A stretch of 64,000 nt of DNA from positions 62,001-126,000 of the forward strand of contig NZ_RAHT01000001.1 of the NCBI RefSeq assembly GCF_004798935.1, read 5' to 3'. Under the pieces are notes generated by a model. The model saw only the letters and a list, made by a program, of their open reading frames with translations, ran no database searches and had not been told where the DNA came from. Shown here one piece after another: positions 1 to 10,167 of the stretch. The stretch's first letter is position 1. The number at the start of each line of letters is the position of its first letter. A program made the translations under genes and the position numbers. Origin of the DNA: Ningiella ruwaisensis (GTDB taxonomy: Bacteria > Pseudomonadota > Gammaproteobacteria > Enterobacterales > Alteromonadaceae).

Positions 1-96
1 TATCGCATCCTTTTTTGTATAGCGTTTTGTATAACGATTAGCCAGCGCTGTTATCGATTCATCGAAATACCAATCTACCGATATAAATTAATCGAA

Positions 97-732
97 TTAA
101 ACGTGCTCCAGAATGTCTGCAAAGCTGTCTATGATAGCGATCGGTCGATGTTGCTCAAGCGCTTCTGCACTATGAACTCCATAGGAAACACCAAGTCGCG
201 GCATTCCAATTGCTTCAGCCATTTGCATATCAAACACGGTATCTCCGACCATAAGAACTTGCTGCGGTTCAACCTGCCAATATTCAAGCAACTGTTCAAG
301 CATATCTGGAGAAGGTTTGGACTCAGCATCATCTGCGCACCGGGATGCATCAAAAAAATGAGCCGATTGGGTATTTTCCCAAGCACGCTCAAGCCCCCTG
401 CGCGCTTTCCCCGTGGCAACTCCCAAAATATGCCGCTGCTTAAGTTTGGCAAGTGTAGGCTTTGCGCCTTCAAAAAGTGGGCAAGGTGTTTGGTCTTCGC
501 CAATGAAAATAGCGGAATAATGCTCAGCAACCTCATTTGCGCGGCGTTCAGTAATATTAAACAGCTTTGCGATGGCCGGCCGTAAACTAATCCCTATTAT
601 TTGCGCTACATCATGCGCTGAAGGAATGGGTAACTGCGACTTTTTCGCAGCCAACTGCATACATGAAATAATTTTTGGCGCGGAGTCCATCACTGTGCCG
701 TCCCAATCAAAAATTATATGACTAAATCGCAT
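97..732 (-). CDS. HAD-superfamily phosphatase (phosphoglycolate phosphatase-like)
   Basis: Predicted cytosolic HAD subfamily IA hydrolase that dephosphorylates a small phosphorylated metabolite through an aspartyl-phosphate intermediate. Seen: motif [10 protein letters not shown] starting at residue 9 (nucleophile Asp9, acid/base Asp11), a motif II Thr in GVATGK near residue 107, a motif III Lys in SKPSPDM, and motif [10 protein letters not shown] with its acidic pair. The helical cap lies between motifs I and II. At 211 residues it is full length for the family. It overlaps the end of rluC by 11 nt, so the two are probably co-transcribed and translationally coupled; rluC-HAD pairs recur in gammaproteobacteria. 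Substrate is unknown; phosphoglycolate phosphatase is only the nearest well-known type. Confidence 0.9.
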   Translation of the reverse strand: MRFSHIIFDWDGTVMDSAPKIISCMQLAAKKSQLPIPSAHDVAQIIGISLRPAIAKLFNITERRANEVAEHYSAIFIGEDQTPCPLFEGAKPTLAKLKQRHILGVATGKARRGLERAWENTQSAHFFDASRCADDAESKPSPDMLEQLLEYWQVEPQQVLMVGDTVFDMQMAEAIGMPRLGVSYGVHSAEALEQHRPIAIIDSFADILEHV

Positions 733-1669
733 CTTTTTTTTCTTCTAATAGTTCGTGTAATTTATCGTCGTATGGCGCAGAAAATTTGACCTGCTCACCT
801 GTTTTAGGATGAACAAATCGAATTTGAGCAGCGTGCAAACACAAACGATTACATCCCAGGGACTTAATATGTTTGTCAAAGTCGGCATCACCATATTTAT
901 CATCTCCGGCAATAGGATGACCAGCATGCAGGCAGTGCACTCGGATTTGATGAGTGCGACCGGTAATCGGTTTTGCCTCTACCAAGGTGGCATGCTGAAA
1001 GCTCGCCAGTATACGAAACTGCGTTTCACTGGGTTTGCCCTCTTCTGATACTTGCACCACACGCTCACCTCCCTGCAAAGTATTTTTAAACAATGGCGCT
1101 TTGACCTTATGTCGTTTTTCAGGCCACTGTCCCTTCACTAAGGCATGATAGATTTTATCGACCTGATTGTTCCTTAGCTGTTCATGCAAATTACGAAGAG
1201 CAGACCGTTTTTTGGCAATCAATAGGACACCTGATGTGTCGCGATCCAAACGATGCACTAATTCCAGAAAAGATGCATTCGGACGCAATGCCCGAAGCCC
1301 CTCAATAACACCAAAACTCAGGCCACTTCCTCCGTGCACAGCAATGCCTGAGGGTTTATTAATCACAATCAGGCGTTCATCTTCAAACAATATCGCCGCT
1401 TCAAGATAGCCGATTTTCGAGGTGTCAATTTCATTGAGCCCGGGAGGCTCCAGCCTGATGGGTGGCAGTCTTAATTCATCGTTTGTCTTTAATTTATACT
1501 CAGGTTTGGCGCGCCCTTTATTCACACGCACTTCCCCTTTTCTCAAGATGCGGTAGATTTTACTTTTTGGCACGCCCTTCATTGTGCGAATCAAAAAATT
1601 GTCAATCCGTTGCCCCTGTTCATCTTCGCTTATTGTGATGAGCTGGACTTTATCGAAGTTATTTGTCAT
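722..1669 (-). CDS. rluC: 23S rRNA pseudouridine synthase RluC
   Basis: Isomerises uridine to pseudouridine in 23S rRNA (positions 955/2504/2580 in E. coli numbering). Seen: an N-terminal S4 RNA-binding domain (about residues 18-75, with [15 protein letters not shown]), then the RluA-type catalytic domain with HRLDRDTSG at residues 139-147, placing the catalytic Asp at 144 exactly as in E. coli RluC. The later motif GRTHQIRVH is also present. The 315-residue length fits RluC. The gene is transcribed divergently from rne, the same arrangement as in E. coli, which supports RluC over RluD or TruC. It is first in a two-gene unit with the HAD phosphatase. Confidence 0.95.
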   Translation of the reverse strand: MTNNFDKVQLITISEDEQGQRIDNFLIRTMKGVPKSKIYRILRKGEVRVNKGRAKPEYKLKTNDELRLPPIRLEPPGLNEIDTSKIGYLEAAILFEDERLIVINKPSGIAVHGGSGLSFGVIEGLRALRPNASFLELVHRLDRDTSGVLLIAKKRSALRNLHEQLRNNQVDKIYHALVKGQWPEKRHKVKAPLFKNTLQGGERVVQVSEEGKPSETQFRILASFQHATLVEAKPITGRTHQIRVHCLHAGHPIAGDDKYGDADFDKHIKSLGCNRLCLHAAQIRFVHPKTGEQVKFSAPYDDKLHELLEEKKDAI

Positions 1670-2286
1670 ACGACCTTATAAAAAACTGTAAATATTCTCG
1701 ACAATTACATATCTCAAGAAAAATTTATGTGATATTATCACCACTTGTGCACGTAGGTTGCATATCCGTTAAAGCTGATAACGAATAAAAACGTGGCTTT
1801 CAATGGTGATTGTTTCAGTGAAGGGTAAAAAGCCCAAGCCTAAGTAAAAATCCAAGTGACAGAAATTAAGAGACTTAGCACAATCACATCACGCATTAGT
1901 TGGATATTTTAACGAGATAATAGCTACCGGCACAACTTAAAAGCTAAATGAAATGTAAATTACATGTTCAAATGATGAATCTTTGTCCCGAAAACGAATT
2001 TGAACTCGCGGCGAAACTTAGATCATTTGAGCCAATACAATAAGTCAAAAAGACTGAAGTAGTGAATAGATTTTTAACAAAGCACTTGTTGCTGTTACAG
2101 AAAAGCCTGTAAAACGAAACAGGCATCTGCAATGGAAAAGCTTTGTTCGATACAGAAACAAAACAAGAAATATCACCAGCATACGCCATGTTGTATGCCT
2201 AATTTGATACGAACTTCGCACAATCGAGAGATTCTGCAGACAATCTGTTTGCTACTAGGTCTGGATGAATAACAGAGCTAGACAAT
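1670..2286 (+). promoter_or_regulatory. rluC-rne divergent intergenic region with long putative rne leader
   Basis: A 617-bp gap with no convincing gene. It is AT-rich and must hold the start signals of both rluC and rne. In enterobacteria rne has a long 5' leader through which RNase E destabilises its own mRNA; a similar leader here is inference from position. Visible structure includes a 6-bp hairpin at 2105-2124 (GCCTGT / ACAGGC, 8-nt loop) and a stronger hairpin directly before the start codon, listed separately. I found no clear -35/-10 pair. One 73-codon minus-strand frame in the gap resembles no protein I know. Confidence 0.5.
2255..2281 (+). promoter_or_regulatory. hairpin immediately upstream of the rne start codon
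   Basis: CTAGGTCTG (2255-2263) and CAGAGCTAG (2273-2281) pair over 8 of 9 positions with one G-G mismatch and a 9-nt loop. The right arm carries the only purine-rich stretch (AGAG) before the ATG at 2287, so the fold would hide the ribosome-binding region. That suits a gene known in relatives for autoregulation through leader structure; a regulatory role here is inferred. Confidence 0.45.
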
Positions 2287-5200
2287 ATGAAACGTATGTT
2301 AATCAACGCAACTCAGCAAGAAGAGTTGCGCGTGGCCTTAGTAGATGGCCAAAAACTCTACGATCTTGACATAGAAAGCCCAGGGCACGAACAAAAAAAA
2401 GCCAATATCTACAAAGGCACCATTACTCGCGTTGAGCCAAGTCTCGAAGCTGCATTTGTAGACTACGGCGCTGACCGCCACGGCTTCCTCCCTCTTAAAG
2501 AAATCGCAAAAACCTACTTTCCCAAAGGCTACAAATTTGAAGGCCGCCCCAACATTAAAGAAGTAGTGAGTGAAGGCACAGAAGTGATTGTGCAAATCGA
2601 TAAAGAAGAGCGCGGTCAAAAAGGCGCTGCACTTACAACCTTCATCTCACTAGCGGGAAGTTATCTGGTACTCATGCCAAATAACCCTCGCGCTGGCGGT
2701 ATCTCTCGTCGTATAGAAGGTGATGAGCGTAGCGAGTTAAAAGCTGCCATGAGCGAGTTGGAAGTACCTAATGGAATGGGGCTGATTGTTCGCACTGCCG
2801 GCGTGGGTAAATCTGCAGCAGAGCTTAAATGGGATTTAAGCGTGCTTTTACATTATTGGGAAAAGATCAGCGAAGCCGCCGAATCACGTCCTGCCCCGTT
2901 CTTAATTCATCAGGAAAGTAATGTCATAGTCCGCGCAATCCGCGATTATTTAAGACGTGATATTGGTGAAATCCTTATCGACAGTGAAGCCATTTACAAG
3001 CAGGCTTTGCAACACATTGAAATTGTCAGACCTGACTTTGTGAATCGAGTTAAACGTTATCAAGGCAGTGTTCCCTTATTTTCGCATTATCAAATAGAAA
3101 GCCAAATTGAATCGGCTTTTCAGCGAGAAGTCCGCCTGCCTTCAGGGGGTTCAATTGTTATCGACCCTACAGAAGCTCTCACATCGATTGATATCAACTC
3201 TTCTCGCGCCACTAAGGGTGGTGACATTGAAGAAACCGCTTTTAACACTAACCTAGAAGCAGCTGACGAGATAGCACGACAGCTTCGTTTACGGGATTTA
3301 GGCGGTTTGGTGGTTATCGATTTTATTGATATGTCGCCGGTTAAACACCAGCGCGAAGTTGAAAACCGAATGAAGCAGGCCGTTGAAAGCGACCGAGCGC
3401 GAATACAGTTGGGTAAAATTTCACGTTTTGGCCTACTGGAAATGTCGCGTCAGCGTTTGCGCCCCTCTCTCGGTGAGTCTGCCCACAATGTTTGCCCTCG
3501 CTGCGATGGTCATGGAACCATTCGTGGAAACGAATCTCTGGCCTTATCGGTATTAAGGATCATTGAAGAAGAGTGCATCAAAGACAACACCGGACAAATT
3601 GAAGCTCAGTTACCTGTTGCTGTTGCCACTTATCTACTTAACGAAAAACGGCAGTCAATTCAGTCCCTGGAATCGCGACATAAAGTCAACTTACTGATTA
3701 TTCCGAATCCAAATCTCGATACACCAAGATATCAGATTTTGCGTCGCAAACCATCAGAAGTAGTTAACGATATCAGCTATAACGTAGAGCTGGTAAAAGA
3801 GCCGGAAAACGAAGTCGATAGCCCGTCTGCAACACCTGTTAAGCGCGAACAACCTGCCCTGCAAGGCATGACAGCACCCAGTCAGGCACCTCAGGCTCCT
3901 GTTACACCGCCAAAAAGCGAGCCCGGTTTGTTTGAGAAAATCGGTAAATGGCTTTCCGGACTCTTTACTGAGAAAGAAGAGCAACCTAAAAAACGAACTC
4001 ACAACAAAAAACGTCCACAAAATCGTAATGCCAAACGTCGTCAAGGTGCCAACCGAAACCGCATCGAAAAGAGTGACGATAATCGTGCTGAAAATAAAAC
4101 AGAGTCTCGAAATGAAAGCACTAACGAGCGCAGAAACGAAAATAAACAACGTGGGCGCAACAATAAGCGAACAGCCGATAAATCTGCTGCCACAACAAGT
4201 AGTGTTAATGCGAATAATGAAAGCGTAGATAAAAGTCAGAACGATACAAAACAGATTGATTCTGGCAATCAGGACCAAGCCGCTCCTGCAAAAAAAGAAG
4301 CACGTAAAAGGGTTCCTGCTAAACGTCGTGAAAGACGTCCAGCCCGCCCGAGCGTAAGAGTGATTGATGAAACTGACGCGCAGGAAGCAAGTCCGCTAGT
4401 GCAATCACAAACTGACAGTAAGCTTGAAAATACGGACAGCGCTAGCGTTGATAATCCGATTGAAAAAATTGAAAGTACACACAATGCTGCATCGACTTTG
4501 ACCACACAGCAAACAGAAACTGTGGCCGAAACAGAAGCACATGAAGCACCACATGAAACACCACATGAAGCACATAATACAGCAAAGTCTGCTGATAGCA
4601 GCACAGTCGATGCTTCTCAAGCGGATAGTCAAAATGAGCAGCCTGATCAAGAGGAGGGTGAAACAAAATCGCGTGAAAGAACGCGTCGCTCTCCACGACA
4701 TGCTCGCGCTGCCGGACAAAAGCGCAAGCAAGCCAAAGAAAAAGCACTTGATGCAGATGCTGCTGAAGCAAATGATAAAGATACTGGCAGCCCTTCCGAT
4801 GCTGCAGTTGCCAACAATAAGGCAAGTGATAAGGCAAGTGATAAGGCAAATGATAAGGCGTCAGAAAACACTGTTGCTGAGACAAAATCTGACGTAAGCA
4901 AGCCGACAGAAGTGAAAAAGGCTAATCAGAAATCAGATATGAGCAATGAAAGCTCTGTTGTACAGCCTGAGTTATCGTTTGATGCAGATACTGACGATCC
5001 ACAAAAGGCTAATGAAAGCATAGCAGTAGAGGCTGAAGCACCGAAAGCTGAAGCACTAGAAAATCAAAAAGAGGCGATATCTGCGAAAGGTCCTAGCGCT
5101 GAAAACAGCGAAGAATCTACAGCGGCCGAACCGGGTAAGGAGCCAAGTTCGTCAAGTATTGAAACATCTCCTGTGCAGGCTGAAATCGCACTCGATGAAG

Positions 5201-5433
5201 CAAGCGAGGCAGACAGTGAGTCAATCCAGGTGAGTAAGCCAGCACGAAAAGCGTCTCACCGGGTATCTCACCCAATGGCGAAACCTGAAAGTGTTACTAT
5301 GCCAGAGCCGCGTGAAACACACGCAATGACCGACGAAAACCGTGGCGCTTTTGAATCCAAAGGTAATCCGGCGGTAATCGCGAATGCCTCGTCTAAATCG
5401 AGTGCACCAATGGCAAGACCGCCATCTGCCTGA
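2287..5433 (+). CDS. rne: ribonuclease E
   Basis: Essential endoribonuclease and degradosome scaffold, acting in mRNA decay and in rRNA and tRNA maturation at the inner membrane. Seen: a catalytic half (residues 1-510) with the S1 domain near 35-120, active-site Asp302 in SIDINS and Asp345 in VVIDFIDM, and the Zn-link CPRC with Cys403 and Cys406; numbering runs one below E. coli. The C-terminal half (about 511-1048) is low-complexity: an amphipathic membrane-targeting helix [14 protein letters not shown] near 546-559, an Arg/Asn-rich RNA-binding stretch (about 570-700), Glu/Ala/Ser-rich linkers with two 12-nt tandem repeats, and an ending ([17 protein letters not shown]) that resembles the PNPase-binding tail of E. 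coli RNase E. ATG is chosen because [10 protein letters not shown] is the conserved start. Monocistronic with its own terminator. Confidence 0.97.
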   Translation: MKRMLINATQQEELRVALVDGQKLYDLDIESPGHEQKKANIYKGTITRVEPSLEAAFVDYGADRHGFLPLKEIAKTYFPKGYKFEGRPNIKEVVSEGTEVIVQIDKEERGQKGAALTTFISLAGSYLVLMPNNPRAGGISRRIEGDERSELKAAMSELEVPNGMGLIVRTAGVGKSAAELKWDLSVLLHYWEKISEAAESRPAPFLIHQESNVIVRAIRDYLRRDIGEILIDSEAIYKQALQHIEIVRPDFVNRVKRYQGSVPLFSHYQIESQIESAFQREVRLPSGGSIVIDPTEALTSIDINSSRATKGGDIEETAFNTNLEAADEIARQLRLRDLGGLVVIDFIDMSPVKHQREVENRMKQAVESDRARIQLGKISRFGLLEMSRQRLRPSLGESAHNVCPRCDGHGTIRGNESLALSVLRIIEEECIKDNTGQIEAQLPVAVATYLLNEKRQSIQSLESRHKVNLLIIPNPNLDTPRYQILRRKPSEVVNDISYNVELVKEPENEVDSPSATPVKREQPALQGMTAPSQAPQAPVTPPKSEPGLFEKIGKWLSGLFTEKEEQPKKRTHNKKRPQNRNAKRRQGANRNRIEKSDDNRAENKTESRNESTNERRNENKQRGRNNKRTADKSAATTSSVNANNESVDKSQNDTKQIDSGNQDQAAPAKKEARKRVPAKRRERRPARPSVRVIDETDAQEASPLVQSQTDSKLENTDSASVDNPIEKIESTHNAASTLTTQQTETVAETEAHEAPHETPHEAHNTAKSADSSTVDASQADSQNEQPDQEEGETKSRERTRRSPRHARAAGQKRKQAKEKALDADAAEANDKDTGSPSDAAVANNKASDKASDKANDKASENTVAETKSDVSKPTEVKKANQKSDMSNESSVVQPELSFDADTDDPQKANESIAVEAEAPKAEALENQKEAISAKGPSAENSEESTAAEPGKEPSSSSIETSPVQAEIALDEASEADSESIQVSKPARKASHRVSHPMAKPESVTMPEPRETHAMTDENRGAFESKGNPAVIANASSKSSAPMARPPSA
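4540..4575 (+). repeat. 12-nt tandem repeat inside rne (three units)
   Basis: Three consecutive 12-nt units of the type CATGAAGCACCA (third unit diverging at its end) encode HEAP, HETP and HEAH in the disordered tail of RNase E. Units in multiples of three keep the frame, so copy number can change without breaking the protein. Confidence 0.75.
4819..4860 (+). repeat. 12-nt tandem repeat inside rne (three and a half units)
   Basis: Units of AAGGCAAGTGAT at 4819, 4831 and 4843 (the last with one change), plus a half unit, encode [12 protein letters not shown] and KAS. This is an in-frame minisatellite in the unstructured linker of RNase E, expected to vary in length between strains. Confidence 0.8.
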
Positions 5434-5480
5434 ACAGATAGCTACACATAATATAGCTACAAAATATAGCTAAACTCAAT

Positions 5481-5511
5481 AAAGCCCACTTTGTTGTGGG
5501 CTTTTACTTTT
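5481..5511 (+). terminator. intrinsic terminator of rne
   Basis: AAAGCCCAC and GTGGGCTTT form a 9-bp stem with a 6-nt loop, followed by a T-rich run. It sits about 50 nt after the rne stop. Confidence 0.88.
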
Positions 5512-5654
5512 TAGCATTTATTCGCTATCTTTAAACGAACTATTGTTGTTTAAAGCGCTCTAGTATCCTTCTTGAAGTATCGATTTTGCAGTGTTAATGG
5601 ATAAGTAAATGGGTATTTAGCTTTTATTTGTAAAAGAAATGCAAAGGAAAATAA

Positions 5655-6158
5655 ATGCGTACTGTATTTAATATGATGAAGGCAGCATCCCTACTCTTTT
5701 TCGTCGTGGCCCTCAGTGCTTGCACGGTGCAGCTGGCACCGCAATTTGATCAGCGTTTATATCATCAACTACTTGATACCTCCGCTAACACGCTCATATT
5801 TTTGGCTGAAACATCTTCGGGAACTCGAGCAAATACCTGTGAGCAGCGACAAAATAGCTATTTCCAGCTTATCGGACAGTTTGAAGCCTTGGCCTTGCAA
5901 TCAAGAGCTCGCCCGATGCCCGACAGTGATATGTTAGAAAAAATTAACGCTGCGCTTAGCGCGAGAGGCTTGAACACAGGAGATATGGATGAAGCAGCCA
6001 GTGCAGCAGCATTAGATAAGGTCGCAAGCAGTATTGCTAAAATGCAGGAGCAAGACTGCGCAAATGGACTACAACCCATTATTGTCGCCACCTTCAAAAA
6101 CGAGATCCTGATATCTTTGGATCAAGCTATCACCTACGAATCATTTCTAGAACGATAA
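5655..6158 (+). CDS. hypothetical lipoprotein
   Basis: I do not recognise the family. Seen: a 167-residue product with a short basic start, a hydrophobic run and lipobox LSAC ending at Cys23, so it should be a lipoprotein anchored in the inner or outer membrane. The mature part is mainly alpha-helical and Ala/Gln-rich, with two further Cys residues (in NTCEQR and QDCANG) that could form a disulphide. ATG follows AAAGGA at good spacing. The next gene starts 10 nt downstream, so the two form a likely operon flanked by the rne terminator and convergent genes. It could be an envelope-associated accessory protein; no function is assigned. Confidence 0.75.
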   Translation: MRTVFNMMKAASLLFFVVALSACTVQLAPQFDQRLYHQLLDTSANTLIFLAETSSGTRANTCEQRQNSYFQLIGQFEALALQSRARPMPDSDMLEKINAALSARGLNTGDMDEAASAAALDKVASSIAKMQEQDCANGLQPIIVATFKNEILISLDQAITYESFLER

Positions 6159-6168
6159 GGATATAACC

Positions 6169-6513
6169 ATGGCGATAGATATTCCCGCGCTTATGCAAGA
6201 GATTACCCAGGCTGCCTCAACTGTTATTAACGAGGATATTACTAAACTTCGCGGCTTTTCAGAGCGTCAGTTAAAAGCACTGGCTACTCAGGCCAATTTA
6301 ATTGCACAGGGAGTACTCAGTGGTGCAATTGACGAAGAACTGAGAGATTATTTTTTAGACTCCCTTGAAGATATGGCGCTTAATTTTGCCAAAACCTTGC
6401 GTGGACTGCTGATGATTACGCTTGAAAAAGTCTGGAATTCAATTGTAGGCGTGCTGTGGAATGCAATTGGAAAAGCAACCGGTATAACATTGCTGACGCC
6501 AACCCTGGATTAA
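6169..6513 (+). CDS. hypothetical small protein paired with lipoprotein
   Basis: Unrecognised 114-residue protein. The first about 75 residues are acidic amphipathic helices (RGFSERQLKALATQ, IDEELRDYFLDSL); the last about 35 are hydrophobic (LLMITLEKVWNSIVGVLWNA) and could be one membrane helix or a membrane-active amphipathic helix. There is no signal peptide. The ATG follows AAGGATATAACC, an acceptable ribosome site. It lies 10 nt after the lipoprotein gene, suggesting the two products work at the same membrane. Nothing visible identifies a reaction. Confidence 0.75.
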   Translation: MAIDIPALMQEITQAASTVINEDITKLRGFSERQLKALATQANLIAQGVLSGAIDEELRDYFLDSLEDMALNFAKTLRGLLMITLEKVWNSIVGVLWNAIGKATGITLLTPTLD

Positions 6514-6570
6514 GCCTTGGCAAATTGCACGCTATGGTTTCCATTCCAGACTAAAAATCGCCGAAAAACC

Positions 6571-7131
6571 TTACCACATTAAATCGTCTGGAATGTCATA
6601 GTCAGCGTACCAGTCGTCATCCGATTTAGCTTGCTCACGGTTCTTGTCAGCCGTTTCAGCGATGTAGATGACTGCGCTTGGCAAGCGCGATTTGATTTTA
6701 TCAGCTACCGGTAGCGGAACCAGCTCATATTGATTGTTCTGATAGGAAACCACCGCCAGTTTCGCGTCGGCAACATCTTTGTGCGTGCGCTCGTTTACAT
6801 AAAGTCGCTTCACAACATTGTCGTGTGTGAAGTTTAAAACGACGTCACCATTATTTTTAGGCTGCGCGTTGGTTTTTATAAGATTCGCTACCTGCGCTTC
6901 CAATTCCTTATGCTGGGCGATTTCTCGCTGTTTCTCAGCCAGTTGTCTGTCTTTTTCCCGCTTTTGCGCCAAGGCTTGCTGGGCCGCCTCTTTTGCTTCA
7001 TCAACAATTACGGCTTTTTTGTTTTTTTGCTTGGTTTTTACTTTTTTATGGCGCTCTTTGTTCGCTTTTTGGGCTTGCTTCTTGTCAGCAAGCCCCGCCT
7101 TAAGTAGTTGATCTTGTAATGAAGTTGCCAT
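6571..7131 (-). CDS. DUF2058 family protein (YaiL-like)
   Basis: Highly charged cytosolic protein of the DUF2058/YaiL family, loosely annotated as a nucleoprotein or polynucleotide-associated protein; molecular role unknown. Seen: the family start MATSLQDQLLKAGL, a long Lys/Gln/Glu-rich coiled-coil stretch (about residues 15-85), then a compact domain with NFTHDNVVKRLYVNE and the acidic ending DDDWYADYDIPDDLMW. An upstream in-frame start would add 22 Lys-rich residues lying inside topA; I chose the ATG at 7131 because it matches the family start and falls one base after the topA stop. It is therefore probably co-transcribed with topA. Confidence 0.88.
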   Translation of the reverse strand: MATSLQDQLLKAGLADKKQAQKANKERHKKVKTKQKNKKAVIVDEAKEAAQQALAQKREKDRQLAEKQREIAQHKELEAQVANLIKTNAQPKNNGDVVLNFTHDNVVKRLYVNERTHKDVADAKLAVVSYQNNQYELVPLPVADKIKSRLPSAVIYIAETADKNREQAKSDDDWYADYDIPDDLMW

Positions 7132-7132
7132 G

Positions 7133-9805
7133 TTATTTATTCTTTGCCGTTGTTTTTTTACTGTCTTTTTTACTATCTTTGCGTTTGTCGTCAGCAATCC
7201 ATTTACCGTTTTGATACCACGCTGACCATCCAGTGGCCTTTTGCTTACTATCCTCAGACATTACATATTGCTGTTTCGTTTTTCTCGAAAAGCGCACAAT
7301 TGTGTCATTGCCGTCTGGATCTTGCTGTGGCGCATCTGCCAAGTAGTAAAATTTTGGTGAGATGCGATCTTTAAATCTTGCCAACTCTTTTACTAACGGC
7401 GCTCTTGTTTCTCTTGACTTGGGAAAGGTAGAGGCAGCTAAAAAGATACCCGACGCACCATCTCTCAGCACAAAATGCGCATCTGAATTTGCACATTTTA
7501 ATTCAGGCAAAAACACGGGATCTTCTTTAGGTGGCGCTGGCTCTCCGTTTTTAAGTAACTTGCGCGTGTTTTTACAGTCCGGATTTGTACAGCCAAAATA
7601 TTTTCCAAAGCGACCGTTTTTAAGCTCCATATCACTTTGACATTTATCGCACTCAATGATGGGGCCATCGTATCCTTTGAGTTTAAACTCACCGGTCTCG
7701 ATTTCGTAACCTGGGCAGCTTGGCGTATTTCCGCACACATGCAACTTACGGTTTTCATCCACAAGATAACTGTCCATGGCAGTAGCACAAATCGGACAGC
7801 GCTTTTTCGCTCGCAAAGCTTCAGTCTCTAACTCTTCTTCGTCAGACACTTTAACTACTTCATCTCCGGGCGTGAGATTCATTGTTTGCGTACAACGTTC
7901 TTTCGGCGGAAGATTATAACCGGAGCAGCCTAAAAATACGCCTGTAGATGCCGTTCTGACATTCATTTGTCTCCCACAAGCCGGACAATCAATATCCACG
8001 GGTACAGCCTGATTGGGTAACATTCCGCCCTTCTCTTCAGGCAGTTCGGCTTTTTCCAATTGCTCAGAAAACTCCTCATAGAAACTATCAAGGACCTTTT
8101 TCCAGTCAAGCTCGCCATGGGCGATATCGTCAAGGCGAGACTCCATGTTCGCAGTAAAATCATAGCTGATAAGGTCACTAAAGTTGTTAACTAGTCTATC
8201 GTTAACAATTTCACCCATTTTTTCTGCATAAAAGCGCTTATTTTCGAGCCTTACATAGCCTCGGTCCTGAATGGTCGAAATGATGCTTGCATAGGTTGAG
8301 GGACGTCCAATTCCCCGCTTTTCCAGTTCTTTTACCAGCGACGCTTCATTAAATCGGGCAACCGGTTTGGTAAAATGCTGCTTGGGATCCAGTTTTTTCA
8401 GTGAAAGTACATCGCCCTGCTTGACATCAGGCAACTCACCGTCGTTATCATCCTTTTTCTTAACCTGCGGCTGAACGGCCGTCCAACCGTCAAAAACCAG
8501 CACACGTCCTTTCACGCTCAGTTCAAAATCGCCTGCTGCCACTTTTACAGTGGTGGCATCATATTTTGCATTGGTCATTTGGCAGGCCACAAATTGACGC
8601 CAAATAAGTTCGTAAAGTCGTTGCGCATCGCGCTCCATATCACTGAGGCTTGCCGCTTTGACTTTCACGTTTGATGGTCTTATTGCTTCGTGCGCTTCCT
8701 GAGCACCCTCTTTACTGCCGTATCGTATTGGATTTGCGGGTAAATATTTATCGCCAAAATTCGAATTGATAAAGGCTCTGCAGCTTTCTATGGCTTCCTG
8801 ACTTAGATTCGTTGAATCAGTACGCATGTACGTAATATGACCGGCTTCGTATAAACGTTGCGCCATAGTCATGGTTTTCTTCACGCCAAAACCCAGGCGA
8901 GTACTTGCTGCCTGCTGTAAGGTAGAGGTAATAAATGGCGCCGAGGGTTTACTTTGCGTTGGTTTAGATTCGCGACTAACAACCTTGTACTGAGCCGATT
9001 TTAATTGCTCAAGTGCCTTATCGGTTTGTGCCTTACTCTTAGGCTTGAAGGATTCGCCTTTTTCTTTATTAACCAGCATGCGCAAATTTTCAGATTTCTG
9101 CGTGCTTAAATCCGCATGTACATCCCAAAACTCTTCCGGTACAAAGGCTTTGATTTCTCTTTCTCTTTCTACCACCAAACGCACCGCTACCGACTGAACT
9201 CGCCCGGCAGATAAGCCTCGCGCAACTTTTTTCCACAGTAAGGGAGACAGCATAAAACCAACAATCCGGTCTAAAAATCGTCGTGCCTGTTGTGCATTTA
9301 CACGAGCAATATTTAAATCGCTGGGGTGAGAGAAGGCCTCTTTAATTGCCGATTGTGTTATTTCATTAAATACCACTCGCTGAAACTGCTTATCTTTGCC
9401 TTTGAGCAGTTCTTGCAAATGCCAGGCAATAGCTTCCCCTTCTCTATCCAAATCCGTCGCGAGATAGATGGTGTCGGCCTCTTTGGCCAGTTTTTTAAGC
9501 TCGCTTACCACCTTTTCCTTGCCTTGCAAGATTTGGTAATGGGCTTGCCAGTTTTGCTGGGGATCAACGCCCATTCGGTCAATGAGCTTTTGATACTCAT
9601 AATCTTTTAAATAACGACTTTTTTTATCCTCTGACCAGGCATTTAGTTCTTTCGCCGGTTTTTTAGGCGGGATTTTGCCGAGCGCTTTTGTTGGAAGATC
9701 ACGCACATGTCCCACGCTCGATTTCACGATAAAGTCTTTGCCTAAATATTTATTTATCGTTTTCGCTTTAGCTGGAGACTCAACAATTACTAATGATTTA
9801 CCCAT
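7133..9805 (-). CDS. topA: DNA topoisomerase I
   Basis: Type IA topoisomerase that relaxes negative supercoils by transient single-strand cleavage. Seen: Toprim domain from the N terminus ([11 protein letters not shown] with Glu9; [10 protein letters not shown] acidic triad), the central gate with catalytic Tyr326 in [10 protein letters not shown], and the GIGRPSTYA motif. The C-terminal third holds three C4 zinc-ribbon modules (starting CPACGR, CPICAT and CDKCQS) and a basic Lys-rich tail. At 890 residues it is a normal full-length gammaproteobacterial enzyme. The leader contains a hairpin at 9831-9858 (AGACGC / GCGTCT). DUF2058 follows one base after the stop. Confidence 0.97.
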   Translation of the reverse strand: MGKSLVIVESPAKAKTINKYLGKDFIVKSSVGHVRDLPTKALGKIPPKKPAKELNAWSEDKKSRYLKDYEYQKLIDRMGVDPQQNWQAHYQILQGKEKVVSELKKLAKEADTIYLATDLDREGEAIAWHLQELLKGKDKQFQRVVFNEITQSAIKEAFSHPSDLNIARVNAQQARRFLDRIVGFMLSPLLWKKVARGLSAGRVQSVAVRLVVEREREIKAFVPEEFWDVHADLSTQKSENLRMLVNKEKGESFKPKSKAQTDKALEQLKSAQYKVVSRESKPTQSKPSAPFITSTLQQAASTRLGFGVKKTMTMAQRLYEAGHITYMRTDSTNLSQEAIESCRAFINSNFGDKYLPANPIRYGSKEGAQEAHEAIRPSNVKVKAASLSDMERDAQRLYELIWRQFVACQMTNAKYDATTVKVAAGDFELSVKGRVLVFDGWTAVQPQVKKKDDNDGELPDVKQGDVLSLKKLDPKQHFTKPVARFNEASLVKELEKRGIGRPSTYASIISTIQDRGYVRLENKRFYAEKMGEIVNDRLVNNFSDLISYDFTANMESRLDDIAHGELDWKKVLDSFYEEFSEQLEKAELPEEKGGMLPNQAVPVDIDCPACGRQMNVRTASTGVFLGCSGYNLPPKERCTQTMNLTPGDEVVKVSDEEELETEALRAKKRCPICATAMDSYLVDENRKLHVCGNTPSCPGYEIETGEFKLKGYDGPIIECDKCQSDMELKNGRFGKYFGCTNPDCKNTRKLLKNGEPAPPKEDPVFLPELKCANSDAHFVLRDGASGIFLAASTFPKSRETRAPLVKELARFKDRISPKFYYLADAPQQDPDGNDTIVRFSRKTKQQYVMSEDSKQKATGWSAWYQNGKWIADDKRKDSKKDSKKTTAKNK

Positions 9806-10167
9806 TAAATAAGAAAACCTTTTATTTTATAGACGCTTACTTTGTTCTTTTGGCGTCTTGATAGTTAATTTGATATGAATTTGCTTTTTTAACATATATC
9901 TACAAAGTGAATAGAAAACAAGTTGAGTTAATTAATTATGTCGCACACATTGCATAAAGTACTTGTTTTTATTATCTTTTTCTTCAAATTTTATTTAGTG
10001 AGACATTGGAAAAATAAAATTTCTCCGTATAATCGTGCCTAATTTCCAGTCACCCTAACGCGCTTTATCTCTATCCATCAAAATATTTGTCTGTAGATGT
10101 AGGGGTTAATAGCCGCGTTTTTACCGCACTTTGTAAAAAATATTGAAAGTGCAACGGAGAGTACGTC
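9806..10167. promoter_or_regulatory. topA-astB divergent intergenic region
   Basis: A 362-bp AT-rich gap without a gene. It contains a candidate sigma-70 promoter for astB (listed separately) and, close to topA, a 6-bp stem with a long loop at 9831-9858 that would lie in the topA leader. TATAAA at about 9825-9830 read on the minus strand is a possible topA -10, but no matching -35 was found. Confidence 0.5.
10006..10033 (+). promoter_or_regulatory. candidate sigma-70 promoter for astB
   Basis: TTGGAA (10006-10011), a 16-bp spacer and a perfect TATAAT (10028-10033) on the astB strand, about 135 nt before the start codon. The -35 matches 4 of 6 positions. Transcription would begin near 10040, giving an untranslated leader of roughly 130 nt. 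Confidence 0.55.

Noticed and set aside
1-85. Minus-strand open frame at the left edge reading DWYFDESITALANRYTKRYT
   Set aside because: It looks protein-like, but there is no start codon after the in-frame stop, so it cannot be called as a gene from this window.
1968-2189. A 73-codon minus-strand frame in the rne leader
   Set aside because: No ribosome site and no protein-like pattern; it lies in the expected regulatory leader.
3754-4901. Several long antisense and shifted frames inside rne
   Set aside because: They arise from the low-complexity, repeat-rich tail of RNase E and have biased, non-protein-like composition.
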